From positions 1 to 25,475 of the forward strand of contig JBGPKH010000043.1 in the NCBI GenBank assembly GCA_041485845.1: a DNA stretch of 25,475 nucleotides, in the 5' to 3' direction. The DNA is from OMOG01 sp041485845 (GTDB taxonomy: Bacteria > Acidobacteriota > Terriglobia > Bryobacterales > Bryobacteraceae). Shown here in pieces: positions 8,121-14,719 of the stretch; position 1 is the stretch's first letter; every line of letters begins with the position of its first letter. A program made the position numbers and the translations under genes. A model generated the notes under the pieces. That model was not told the origin of the DNA. It did no database searches and saw only the letters and a program-made list of their open reading frames with translations.

Positions 8121-10133
8121 ATGAAGCTCGTCGGTTCTCTTTTCTTCCTGGCGGTTCTCGGTTCGGCGCAGACCGGTCCTGAGCTTGCCTCTCCCAACGG
8201 ACAACTCAAGATCGCTTTTCAAACTCTCACTCCACCTCCGCCCGCAACGCCCGGCGGCCGCGGAGGAGGCCGTGGAGGCGCTCCCGCGCCGGTCGGCGCC
8301 CAGTTGCTGTACAGCGTCACGTTTCACGGCCGGCCGCTCATCGATCCTTCGCCCATTCAAGTCGATCTCGAAGGCGCGCGCCCGCTCGGCGCGGACATGA
8401 GAATCGTCGCCAGCACGCCATCCGCCGCCGACGAAACCTACCAGCTCATCGCGGGCCGCGCCTCGACCGTTCGCAATCGTTACAACGCGCTGGCCATCGA
8501 CCTCGAGGAGAACTCCGGGACGCGCCGCAAGCTCCGCGTGGAAGCTCGCGCTTACGACGACGGCGTGGCCTTCCGCTACATCGTGCCGGAGCAGCCGGCA
8601 CTCCGCGAATTCCGCCTGACCGCCGAGGAGACCGAATTCCGCATCGCCAAGGACGGCACCGCGTACGCCATGGAGCTCCCCGACTTCCGCAGCATGTATG
8701 AGAGCGAGTACCTCAAGCTGCCGGTCAGCGCATTCGCCAGTCCCGGCGGCACGCTCGGCGCCCGGTTGATCGGCCTGCCCACCCTGATCGACGTCCCCGG
8801 CGCCGGATGGCTCGCCATCACCGAGGCCGACATGCGCGGCAACGCGGCCATCTACCTTTATAATCCCGGCCAACCCGGACGCAGCCGCCTCAAAGCCAGG
8901 ATCGCGCCCAGTTCGCAGAATCCCGACGTCGCCGTCATCGGCCCTTTGCCGCACCATTCCCCGTGGCGCACGATCCTGGCGGCCGATCAGCCCGTCCACA
9001 TCCTCGAATCGAATCTCATCACCAGCCTCAATCCGCCTTCGGCCATTGCCGACACCTCGTGGATTCATCCCGGCAAATCGTCCTGGGATTGGTGGAGCGG
9101 CAGCCTCGACCCGGAGGGCAAGCCCGCATTCACCACCGAGAACCTGAAGACCTACGTCGATTTCTCCGCGAAATCCGGCTTCGCATACATGCTCGTTGAC
9201 GCCGGCTGGTCCGCGCAAGGCGACATCGCCAAAATGAACGGCCGCGTCGATATTCCCGAACTGGTCCGCTACGCCGCCCCGAAAAACGTGAGGGTGTGGA
9301 TCTGGTGCCATTGGAGCGGCATCGACGCCCAGCTCAACGAAGCGTTTCCGCTGTATGAGAAATGGGGCGTCGCCGGCGTCAAGATCGACTTCATGTCGCG
9401 CGACGATCAGTCCATGACCGAGTTTTACTATCGGGTGGCGGAGACCGCGGCGCGCTATCGCCTCATGGTGGATTTCCATGGCGCCACCAAGCCCACCGGC
9501 ATGGAGAGAACCTGGCCCAACGTCATGGGCTACGAAGCCGTGCTGGGCATGGAGCAATCCAAGTGGGGAATGCGCGACAATCCCGACAATCACGTCAATC
9601 TCGCCTTCACCCGCATGCTGGCGGGCATGATGGATTACACGCCCGGCGGATTCGAAAACGTCACGCGCGCCGATTTCACCGGGCGCAGCGCCAAGCCCAT
9701 GGTGATGGGCACCCGCGCGCATCACCTGGCCATGTACGCCATCTACGAAGCGCCGTTCCAGATGGTCTCCGACTACCCGCACGCCTACCAGGACCAGCCG
9801 GCTTTCGAATTCATCAAGGCCGCTCCGGCCGCCTGGGACGAAACCCGCGGCATCAGCGGAGTGCCTGGCGAATACGTGACCATCGCGCGCCGCCGCGGCA
9901 ACACCTGGTTTCTCGGCAGCATGACCAACTGGTCGCCGCGGCAGATCGAGATTCCGCTGGCGTTTCTGGGAAGCGGCCGATACACGGCGGAAATCTACGC
10001 CGACGCAACTGACGCGGACCGGTTTCCGAAGAACATGAGCATCCGCAAGCAGACCGTGGATCGCAACACCAGCCTGAAGGCCGATCTCGCTCCCGGCGGA
10101 GGGCTCGCCGTCCGCTTTGTGCCGCTGCCGTAA
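8121..10133 (+). CDS. Secreted GH97 glycoside hydrolase, probably a retaining alpha-galactosidase-like member
   Basis: The product is 670 aa. AAGGAG lies 7 nt before the ATG, and a signal peptide follows (MKLVGSLFFLAVLGSAQT). GH97 architecture is visible: an N-terminal beta-sandwich (ASPNGQLKIAF to about 300), a (beta/alpha)8 catalytic domain (WDWWSGSLD about 322; WIWCHWSGID about 393; GVKIDFMSRDDQ about 419; GYEAVLGMEQSKW about 470) and a C-terminal beta domain (about 575-670). Asp423 in the KIDFM motif occupies the nucleophile position of retaining GH97 enzymes; Glu478 (or Glu472) is the likely acid/base. Inverting SusB-type enzymes lack that Asp, so a retaining alpha-galactosidase-type activity is inferred. 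A Pro/Gly/Arg-rich insert (about residues 37-60) interrupts the first sandwich strands. The gene stands alone between the PIN operon and degraded sequence. Confidence 0.9.
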   Translation: MKLVGSLFFLAVLGSAQTGPELASPNGQLKIAFQTLTPPPPATPGGRGGGRGGAPAPVGAQLLYSVTFHGRPLIDPSPIQVDLEGARPLGADMRIVASTPSAADETYQLIAGRASTVRNRYNALAIDLEENSGTRRKLRVEARAYDDGVAFRYIVPEQPALREFRLTAEETEFRIAKDGTAYAMELPDFRSMYESEYLKLPVSAFASPGGTLGARLIGLPTLIDVPGAGWLAITEADMRGNAAIYLYNPGQPGRSRLKARIAPSSQNPDVAVIGPLPHHSPWRTILAADQPVHILESNLITSLNPPSAIADTSWIHPGKSSWDWWSGSLDPEGKPAFTTENLKTYVDFSAKSGFAYMLVDAGWSAQGDIAKMNGRVDIPELVRYAAPKNVRVWIWCHWSGIDAQLNEAFPLYEKWGVAGVKIDFMSRDDQSMTEFYYRVAETAARYRLMVDFHGATKPTGMERTWPNVMGYEAVLGMEQSKWGMRDNPDNHVNLAFTRMLAGMMDYTPGGFENVTRADFTGRSAKPMVMGTRAHHLAMYAIYEAPFQMVSDYPHAYQDQPAFEFIKAAPAAWDETRGISGVPGEYVTIARRRGNTWFLGSMTNWSPRQIEIPLAFLGSGRYTAEIYADATDADRFPKNMSIRKQTVDRNTSLKADLAPGGGLAVRFVPLP

Positions 10134-10179
10134 GTGCCCGCGGTGATACGCTGCCCCACCACGGACAGCGGCAGGATTT

Positions 10180-10460
10180 CTTATCGGTGTTGAGCATCGA
10201 GGCCGCCCCTGGTGATGCCCGAGGAGATCGCGTTGGCGTCGCTGCCTTCCGGTAGCGGCGGCGGTCTTTACCGTGGGCGCCCCAAGTGATGGCCGTCAGC
10301 GGACCCTCGATGCACGGCACGGCGGTGAAGGCCGCCGGCGCGTTTCACTCCGGCGGGAGAAAGGCCTGTAGCGGCTGGAAGGTGGCGAGCACATCGTCAA
10401 GGATGGCGGCGGTCGTGGCGATCGGTGGTGATCCGGCACAGGAATCGCCTGCCCACCCGG
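10180..10460 (-). pseudogene. Degraded coding relic of unknown family
   Basis: In this stretch between the GH97 and Uma2 genes, the minus strand shows coding-like text broken by lesions. TAAILDDVLATFQPLQAFLP runs to an in-frame TGA at about 10348. The same frame continues with NAPAAFTAVPCIEGPLTAIT and WGAHGKDRRR, then a second frame gives EGSDANAISSGITRGGL before a stop. This pattern suggests an old gene with a nonsense and a frameshift lesion. The family is not recognised. Nothing else is visible between 10134 and 10488. Confidence 0.3.
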
Positions 10461-10488
10461 CATGGTAAGTTGGTAATGAGATTTCGCG

Positions 10489-11064
10489 ATGTCCACGCTT
10501 CCCAAGACGTTGCTGACGCCGGAACAGTACCTCGAAATCGAGCGCAAGGCCGAATTCAGGAGTGAATACTATGACGGTGAGATGTTCGCCATGGCCGGGG
10601 CGAGAAGGCCCCACAATCTGATCAAGATGAATGTGAGCGGGCAGCTTTACCAACAGCTTCGTTCACGTCCCTGTGAGGTGTCTTCGAGCGATCAGCGCGT
10701 ATTGGTGGCGCCGGCTGGTTTGTATACCTATCCGGACATCGTGGTGGTCTGCGGAGAACCGCGGTTCCTGGACGGTGAGCTCGACACTCTGCTGAATCCC
10801 AGCGTAATTGTGGAGGTGCTCTCGCCCTCTACCGAAGCCTACGATCGCGGGCGCAAGTTCGGACACTATCGCACGATCGAATCTTTGAGCGCGTATCTCA
10901 TGGTTGCCTCGGAGCTGATTGGCGCGGAGCTGTTCACCAGGCAGCCCGACAACCGATGGAAGTTGACCGAAGAAGCCAGCCGTCTGGAGGACACCTTCGA
11001 AATTGAATCCATCGGCTGCCGGCTCAAGCTCGCCGATCTGTACGAGAAGGTGGAGCTGGGCTGA
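10489..11064 (+). CDS. Uma2-family (DUF820) putative PD-(D/E)XK endonuclease
   Basis: The product is 191 aa, the usual length of the family. Recognisable features: the N-terminal LTPEQYLEIERKAEFRSEYY segment, YDGEMFAMAGA, and the nuclease-like core TYPDIVVVCGEP followed by NPSVIVEVLSPSTEAYDRG, giving the Asp...Glu-x-(V) acids of a restriction-like fold. The C-terminal LADLYEKVELG is also typical. Uma2 proteins are very abundant in cyanobacteria and acidobacteria; their biological role is unclear. The ribosome binding site is weak (GAGATTTCGCG before the ATG). The gene looks intact although flanked on both sides by degraded genes. Confidence 0.85.
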   Translation: MSTLPKTLLTPEQYLEIERKAEFRSEYYDGEMFAMAGARRPHNLIKMNVSGQLYQQLRSRPCEVSSSDQRVLVAPAGLYTYPDIVVVCGEPRFLDGELDTLLNPSVIVEVLSPSTEAYDRGRKFGHYRTIESLSAYLMVASELIGAELFTRQPDNRWKLTEEASRLEDTFEIESIGCRLKLADLYEKVELG

Positions 11065-11239
11065 CGCAGGCGCCGCCTGCGCCTGTCGTGCCGCGCTGGA
11101 ATTCCGACGAATGATTGGTCTGTGACCCCGGGCAAATGCAAGGCAATCCATTGGCAGCCCACCGGGCAGCCGGGTGGGCCGCGAACATCGGGCCTGATCG
11201 GATAGCAGGTTTTCTCCGTAAGCCAACCATATGGAAGGC

Positions 11240-11810
11240 CCGATTGCCCGGTACGCCCTGGCTATTCCAGAAGCCGCTAAGGGGAGGCCCTTCATGCTCT
11301 TGCGCGTCTGCTGCTCGTCGATACCGCCGGTCCATTGCTTCACCGCGGTTTTCAACGCTACCGCCATCTTGGCTTTGTTCTCCTTGGTCAACAGCGTTTG
11401 GGCGTCCACCGTGGCGCTCGCAAGTCCTTTCTGATCATGCATGGCGGCTCCCAGTTGCTGCTTCGTGTGCATGATCTCGTGGAAGGTAAGCTTCGCCAGA
11501 ACGTCTATGTCGGAAATAGTCGCGTAGACTTCGGAAACCGTGGGTTCTTTGGCGTTTTTCGCGTCCCAAGCGGTGAGCCCTCCGTGGCCCGCAATGTGTG
11601 ACGGGGCCTTGGGATACTTCTTCCCAGCACGCTGTGCGAAAACTTCATGAAGTAGACAATGATGTCTTGATCCGTCACGGTCACGCTGAAGGCCTTCGCA
11701 TCGGACTTCACCATCTGCACCACCATCTGCGGTCCCTTGGCATCTTTCTCCACAGCGTCGAAGAAGCCCTGCAACGCACTCTTCAGCTTGTCCTTTGCGG
11801 AGACGGAATC
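11240..11810 (-). pseudogene. Frameshifted, 5'-truncated gene for an HExxH (zincin-like) protein
   Basis: Two minus-strand frames join into one protein. From 11810 the first reads SVSAKDKLKSALQGFFDAVE, then KGPQMVVQMVKSDAKAFSV and TDQDIIVYFMKFSHSVLG. Near 11620-11628 the text jumps frame to KKYPKAPSHIAGHGGLTAWD, then VLAKLTFHEIMHTKQQLG and AVALKTAVKQWTGGIDEQQ. HEIMH matches the HExxH zinc-binding motif of metallopeptidases, which is the only functional hint. The 5' part is missing: upstream of 11810 the sequence switches abruptly to an inverted fragment of the DUF1906 gene. The 3' end is unclear. A single-base sequencing error could explain the frameshift but not the truncation. Between 11065 and 11240 nothing is recognisable. 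Confidence 0.6.
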
Positions 11811-11878
11811 GTGATCTATCTCGATGTGGAATCTGGTCCCGGTCCGTACTTTCAGGGCGATTAACCGGCGCTCGCGTA
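11811..11878 (+). repeat. 68-bp inverted copy of part of the DUF1906 gene
   Basis: On the plus strand this matches the coding strand of the DUF1906 gene at 14263-14330 (which is minus) at 65 of 68 positions by my base-by-base alignment. It encodes VIYLDVESGPGPYFQGD, and then CAA has become TAA. The next bases (11881-11903) match 14341-14363 at 20 of 23 positions, but in the direct orientation, so the copy is rearranged. It is a non-functional fragment. Confidence 0.85.
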
Positions 11879-11931
11879 AGGGGAACCCTGCTCTTCTCGC
11901 GAGATGTCCCGCCTACTGCCAAGATAATGCC

Positions 11932-12218
11932 GTGGGCAATATCGAGTTTGCCTGGGATCGCCGCAAGGCCCGATCTAACTGACAAAGCACGGCGTCTCCT
12001 TCGAGGAAGCGCAGACTGTTTTCCTGGACGAGAGCGCCCGCTTGATCGATGATCCGGATCGCGCGGGGGAAGAAGAGCGGTTCGTGCTCATGGGCTATAG
12101 CTTTCAGGCGCGCCGCCTGATCGTTAGCCACTGCTACCTGGAATCCGATTCCGCGATCCGGTTGATCTCCGACAGGCGCGCGACAGCGCACGAAGAAGAG
12201 TATTGGAGACTCCGATGA
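11932..12218 (+). pseudogene. brnT: BrnT-type toxin gene broken by a one-base deletion
   Basis: From a GTG at 11932 the frame reads VGNIEFAWDRRKARSN and hits TGA at once. If one base is restored at about 11979 (AAC TG ACA where AAC CTG ACA is expected) the text continues as TKHGVSFEEAQTVFLDESAR, GEEERFVLMGYSFQARRLIV and IRLISDRRATAHEEEYWRLR, then TGA. This is the whole BrnT ribonuclease pattern: N-terminal FxWDxxKxxxN, then KHGVSFEEA, and a C-terminal IRxISxRxAT. Total length would be about 95 aa, normal for BrnT. The stop overlaps the brnA start as ATGA, the normal toxin-antitoxin arrangement. It is probably inactive unless the deletion is a sequencing error. Confidence 0.8.
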
Positions 12219-12453
12219 GAAGTGAATACGATTTTTCCCGGTCCCGCAAGAACCCCTACGCCAAGCACTCAAGCGTCAGATCACCATTCGGCTCGATATT
12301 GCGGCGGTGGATTACTCTAAGGGCATGGCGGCCGAGTTGGGTATGCCCTATCAGAACCTCATCAATCTGTTCTTGAGAGACTGCGCCATGCAGAAACGGC
12401 GCCCTATCATTTACTGGCCCCAGGAAGCGCCAAAGCGGCAAGTTGGCCGGTAG
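12215..12453 (+). pseudogene. brnA: BrnA-type antitoxin gene broken by a one-base deletion
   Basis: The ATG at 12215 overlaps the brnT stop. The frame reads MRSEYDFSRSRKNPYAK, then loses frame at about 12265-12268. Restoring one base gives LKRQITIRLDIAAVDYSKGM, AAELGMPYQNLINLFLRDCA and MQKRRPIIYWPQEAP, ending in TAG at 12451. That is the BrnA ribbon-helix-helix pattern: basic N-terminus, QITIRLD strand, PYQNLINLFLRDCA helix. With both partners frameshifted the module seems dead. Both lesions are single-base, so read-level confirmation matters. Confidence 0.78.
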
Positions 12454-12488
12454 CGGGCGATGGCTGGCCCGGGAAATGGGTCATGGAA

Positions 12489-12528
12489 CCCCTTGTATAG
12501 GGGAGTCTTTATCTCCTAAAATAGGAGA
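12489..12528 (+). promoter_or_regulatory. Tandem inverted repeats and possible promoter before the MazE/MazF-like pair
   Basis: CCCCT-TGTAT-AGGGG (12489-12503) and TCTCCTA-AAA-TAGGAGA (12512-12528) are perfect dyads, and the second contains the ribosome binding site (AGGAG) of the antitoxin. A possible promoter overlaps: TTGTAT (12493-12498), 18-bp spacer, TAAAAT (12517-12522). That would put the transcript start almost on the ATG, so promoter and Shine-Dalgarno readings are partly exclusive. The layout suits autorepression by the antitoxin. Confidence 0.45.
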
Positions 12529-12529
12529 C

Positions 12530-12799
12530 ATGCTGCAACGCAAGAAGCTATCGACCACGATCGGCGCGAGCAATTACGCTTATCTGCACGACATGGTAAA
12601 GGCGGGCAGGGCCGACAGCGTCGGAGAGGCCGTGGACAAGGCGGTGGAAATTGCCCGCAGGCTGGACAACCGGGCTACTTTGGAGCGTCAGACTGCCGCT
12701 TATTTCAAAAGCCTGACCTCCAAGGCTTCCGCGGAAGAGACCGATCTCGAAGGCGCCCTCAGCGCTGCATCTCAAGAGATGGACCTTGACCAGCCATAA
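12530..12799 (+). CDS. Antitoxin partner of the MazF-like toxin
   Basis: The product is 89 aa. The ATG at 12530 is chosen over upstream in-frame starts because TAGGAGA lies immediately upstream and the conserved-looking N-terminus begins there (MLQRKKLSTTIGASNYAYLH). The N-terminal half (KLSTTIGASNYAYLHDMVK, SVGEAVDKAVEIARRLDN) resembles a short ribbon-helix-helix-like DNA-binding unit. The acidic C-terminal half (SAEETDLEGALSAAS) would wrap the toxin. The next gene overlaps by 14 nt and encodes a MazF/PemK protein, so the two form a standard antitoxin-first operon. The family name beyond MazE-like is uncertain. Confidence 0.72.
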   Translation: MLQRKKLSTTIGASNYAYLHDMVKAGRADSVGEAVDKAVEIARRLDNRATLERQTAAYFKSLTSKASAEETDLEGALSAASQEMDLDQP

Positions 12800-13151
12800 C
12801 GCTCTTCCTCGGCGCGGCGAGGTCTGGACCGCGATGCTGGGAAACCCGCCGGTGCGCCATTGGGTCCTGGTAGTGTCGCTCGACTCCCGTAATATTAGCG
12901 AACGAGTCGATTCCGTTCTGATCGCTCCGTTCGGCAGCCAAGGCGCGGACGGTCCAACCACCTTGCGATTGGAGCCCGGAGAGACAGGACTGCCAGGGCC
13001 ATCCTGGCTGAAGGGCCACTTCATTACGACGCTCAAGAAATCCCTTCTCGGAGAGCGTTTGCCGCGCCCGCTCTCAGCGGTGCGCATGCGGCAGGTCAGC
13101 CTGGCCATTCAGCGCGCGTTTGACCCGGACTCGCCACCTCGAAAAGCGTAA
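12786..13151 (+). CDS. mazF: MazF/PemK-family mRNA interferase toxin
   Basis: The product is 121 aa from a TTG at 12786, which overlaps the antitoxin end by 14 nt; AAGAGA precedes it. The family opens with R-G-(E/D)-(I/V)-W, here RRGEVWTAML at residues 9-18, so the start must be close. Further family features: WVLVVSLDSRN (strand with conserved Ser), VLIAPFGS, and the basic GHFITTLKKSLLGERLPRPL block. The family cleaves mRNA at short sequence motifs. The frame is intact, in contrast to the neighbouring brnTA pair, so this may be the only functional module in this patch. Confidence 0.82.
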   Translation: MTSHNALPRRGEVWTAMLGNPPVRHWVLVVSLDSRNISERVDSVLIAPFGSQGADGPTTLRLEPGETGLPGPSWLKGHFITTLKKSLLGERLPRPLSAVRMRQVSLAIQRAFDPDSPPRKA

Positions 13152-13320
13152 CGGCCTGTCTCTGGCGCTCCCACCACGCTTGAAACAGATCCCAATTGAT
13201 GCCATTGTCGACCGCGCGGCATTTGTACGATTCTGACCGGTTTCCGCCTCGCTCCCTCCTCCCAGGAAACTCGCGGAGAGGCCGAAGCCGCGGCCGGCGG
13301 CGATTCGTCCGGGCCGGAAT

Positions 13321-13846
13321 CTAATGGGCGCCTGGCGGACCAGGGGTAACAACCCTGAGCGCCATGTTGGGACAAAGCACCGTTCCTCCGCCGCTCATGA
13401 TCTGGAGAGAGGGCTGAATCGTCCCGATGTAGTTATTCAGAATCCCCTCGCCGCCCTGCTGCATGATGACACCCGGCTGAAGGATGCCGCCGTTCGCATC
13501 GGTCGTGCCGGCAAAAAACTCCGCCCGGCACCACCACCGCAACGATGTCTCCGCCTCCCGGTACCCCCTTGCTCAGACAGGCGCCGCTGCCCGGGTCGAG
13601 CGCGGGCTCCCTGGCCGCCAAGATCTGATTGTTGTTCGGAGTTGTATTCGCGTTCAGAAACGCGAGCACCACTCTCACCGTCTACGAACCCAGGTTGGTA
13701 GCGCAGACGTTCGCCGTCTGCCCCTGCGATAGCGTCACCGGACCGGCAGCATCGAAGAGACTGGCTTGAAGTTGTACGGTCCCACCAGCCTGCATCCGAA
13801 TGGCGCTGAGGCAAGCGATCGTGGCCCCTGCGATTAGTCTTTTCAT
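13321..13846 (-). pseudogene. Secreted-protein gene of unknown function with in-frame TAG and a frameshift
   Basis: Start ATG at 13846 with GGAGGG about 8 nt upstream, then a signal peptide (MKRLIAGATIACLSAIRMQA) and GGTVQLQASLFDAAGPVTLS. After VCATNLGS a TAG (13682-13684) interrupts the frame, which then continues coherently as TVRVVLAFLNANTTPNNNQI and ALDPGSGACLSKGVPGGGD. CAG to TAG would be the simplest change. Near 13521-13530 the text shifts frame to AEFFAGTTDANGGILQPGVI, EGILNNYIGTIQPSLQIMSG and ALRVVTPGPPGAH, then stops. The repaired protein would be about 175 aa, beta-rich and exported; the family is not recognised. It follows the DUF1906 gene by 76 bp in the same orientation and shares its leader repeat. 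Confidence 0.6.
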
Positions 13847-13863
13847 GAACAAACCCTCCAACT

Positions 13864-13914
13864 GAGGGTACACGGGAGGGCCGCGATTGCCACCCTGCAT
13901 AAAGATGTGGAAAT
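13864..13914 (-). repeat. Leader repeat, copy A (upstream of the broken secreted-protein gene)
   Basis: Read on the minus strand: a 26-bp block (ATTTCCACATCT...GGGTGGC), a 15-bp variable middle, then GTGTACCCTC. Both conserved blocks and their spacing are identical in copy B at 14663-14713. The copy ends 17 bp before the ATG at 13846. Its translation (FHIFMQGGNRGPPVYP) is in frame with that gene. Confidence 0.85.
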
Positions 13915-13922
13915 CACTCCCG

Positions 13923-14639
13923 CTAGCTGAAGTCGATCTTCGGGCGCAGGAACCACCGGGAGGGATCGGCGAGTGTCGAGCTGTTGAGGTCGATCCAACT
14001 TCCCTTGGGTAGTTTGTGACCTTCCACCTCGATCCAGGAATTCCAGGCATACTGCCAGCAAACGGCTGGGCCGTAGCCGGATTGGGAAGGCGAGGGTTCC
14101 GGCGCGTTCTCCTTGAAAGTCGCCTCCTTTCCTTTGGATGGGCGAACCGCCCAGATCGGGACCTGCGGGACGGCCATCGCGAATTCGGTGGCGACGCTGG
14201 GATTACAGTACACACCGGGCCGGTAGCCCGAATCGAACACCGCCCGCACCCACTCGCGGAAGTACGCGAGCGCCGGTTGATCGCCCTGAAAGTAAGGACC
14301 GGGACCAAATTCCACATCGAGATAGATCACTGAGTCCGAGGTGAACCCCGATCTTCTCGCGAGGCTTGCCGCGAGTTTGCCGTCGGCCTTCCCCTGCTTG
14401 CCGGCCACGGGAGCGTCACGTCCTCTCATGATGCCCTGGTGTCCCATGTAGATCGGCACAACGGCCCATCCAATCTTTTTGAGATCGCTATAAATCGACG
14501 CGCCGGCCCAACCCGGATACACATAAGTGGAAGTGGGACTGAGATAGAAGCCGGTCCAGACGAGATTGGTCTCTTCAAACAGTTGCTTCATCTGTTCCAT
14601 TGGGGGACACGCCATCGCGTCCATGCCTGCGTAGGCCAT
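13923..14639 (-). CDS. DUF1906 protein (glycoside-hydrolase-like TIM-barrel domain, Rv2525c type)
   Basis: The product is 238 aa. The ATG at 14639 has AAGGAGG 6 nt upstream, so the longer open frame above it is discounted, though the leader repeat is in frame. Features match DUF1906/GH25-like barrels: YAGMDAM at the start (Asp7), WTGFYLSPTS, VVPIYMGHQG, SVIYLDVEFGPG (Asp108, Glu110), PGVYCNPSVA, VCWQYAWNSW and SWIDLNSSTL (Asp217). The acids at strand ends are those expected for an active barrel, but the substrate is unknown; related proteins are thought to act on cell-wall glycans. No signal peptide is evident. It follows the response regulator by 80 bp on the same strand, so it may be co-regulated. 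Confidence 0.83.
   Translation of the reverse strand: MAYAGMDAMACPPMEQMKQLFEETNLVWTGFYLSPTSTYVYPGWAGASIYSDLKKIGWAVVPIYMGHQGIMRGRDAPVAGKQGKADGKLAASLARRSGFTSDSVIYLDVEFGPGPYFQGDQPALAYFREWVRAVFDSGYRPGVYCNPSVATEFAMAVPQVPIWAVRPSKGKEATFKENAPEPSPSQSGYGPAVCWQYAWNSWIEVEGHKLPKGSWIDLNSSTLADPSRWFLRPKIDFS
14263..14330 (-). repeat. Source segment of the 68-bp inverted duplication
   Basis: This internal part of the DUF1906 gene (codons around VIYLDVEFGPGPYFQGD) matches 11811-11878 in opposite orientation with three mismatches. The intact reading frame here suggests that this is the parental copy. Confidence 0.85.
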
Positions 14640-14662
14640 GTCGACCTCCTTGCTCTCTACCC

Positions 14663-14713
14663 GAGGGTACACGCGCGGCGCCCTTTTGCCACCCTGCATA
14701 AAGATGTGGAAAT
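14663..14713 (-). repeat. Leader repeat, copy B (upstream of the DUF1906 gene)
   Basis: Same two conserved blocks as copy A with a different 15-bp middle. It lies between the response regulator stop (14720) and the DUF1906 ribosome binding site. Translation FHIFMQGGKRAPRVYP is in frame with DUF1906. Some middle differences are synonymous (Arg CGC/AGG, Pro CCT/CCG), hinting that the element could once have been coding. Confidence 0.85.
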
Positions 14714-14719
14714 TCCCCG

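Noticed and set aside
8043..9782. Long open frame antisense to the GH97 gene
   Set aside because: It mirrors high-GC third positions of a clear enzyme gene, and its translation is Gly/Ala/His-rich without any motif.
13324..13701. Plus-strand open frame rich in Arg and Pro
   Set aside because: The minus strand carries coherent secreted-protein text in this region; the plus frame has no start signal or motif.
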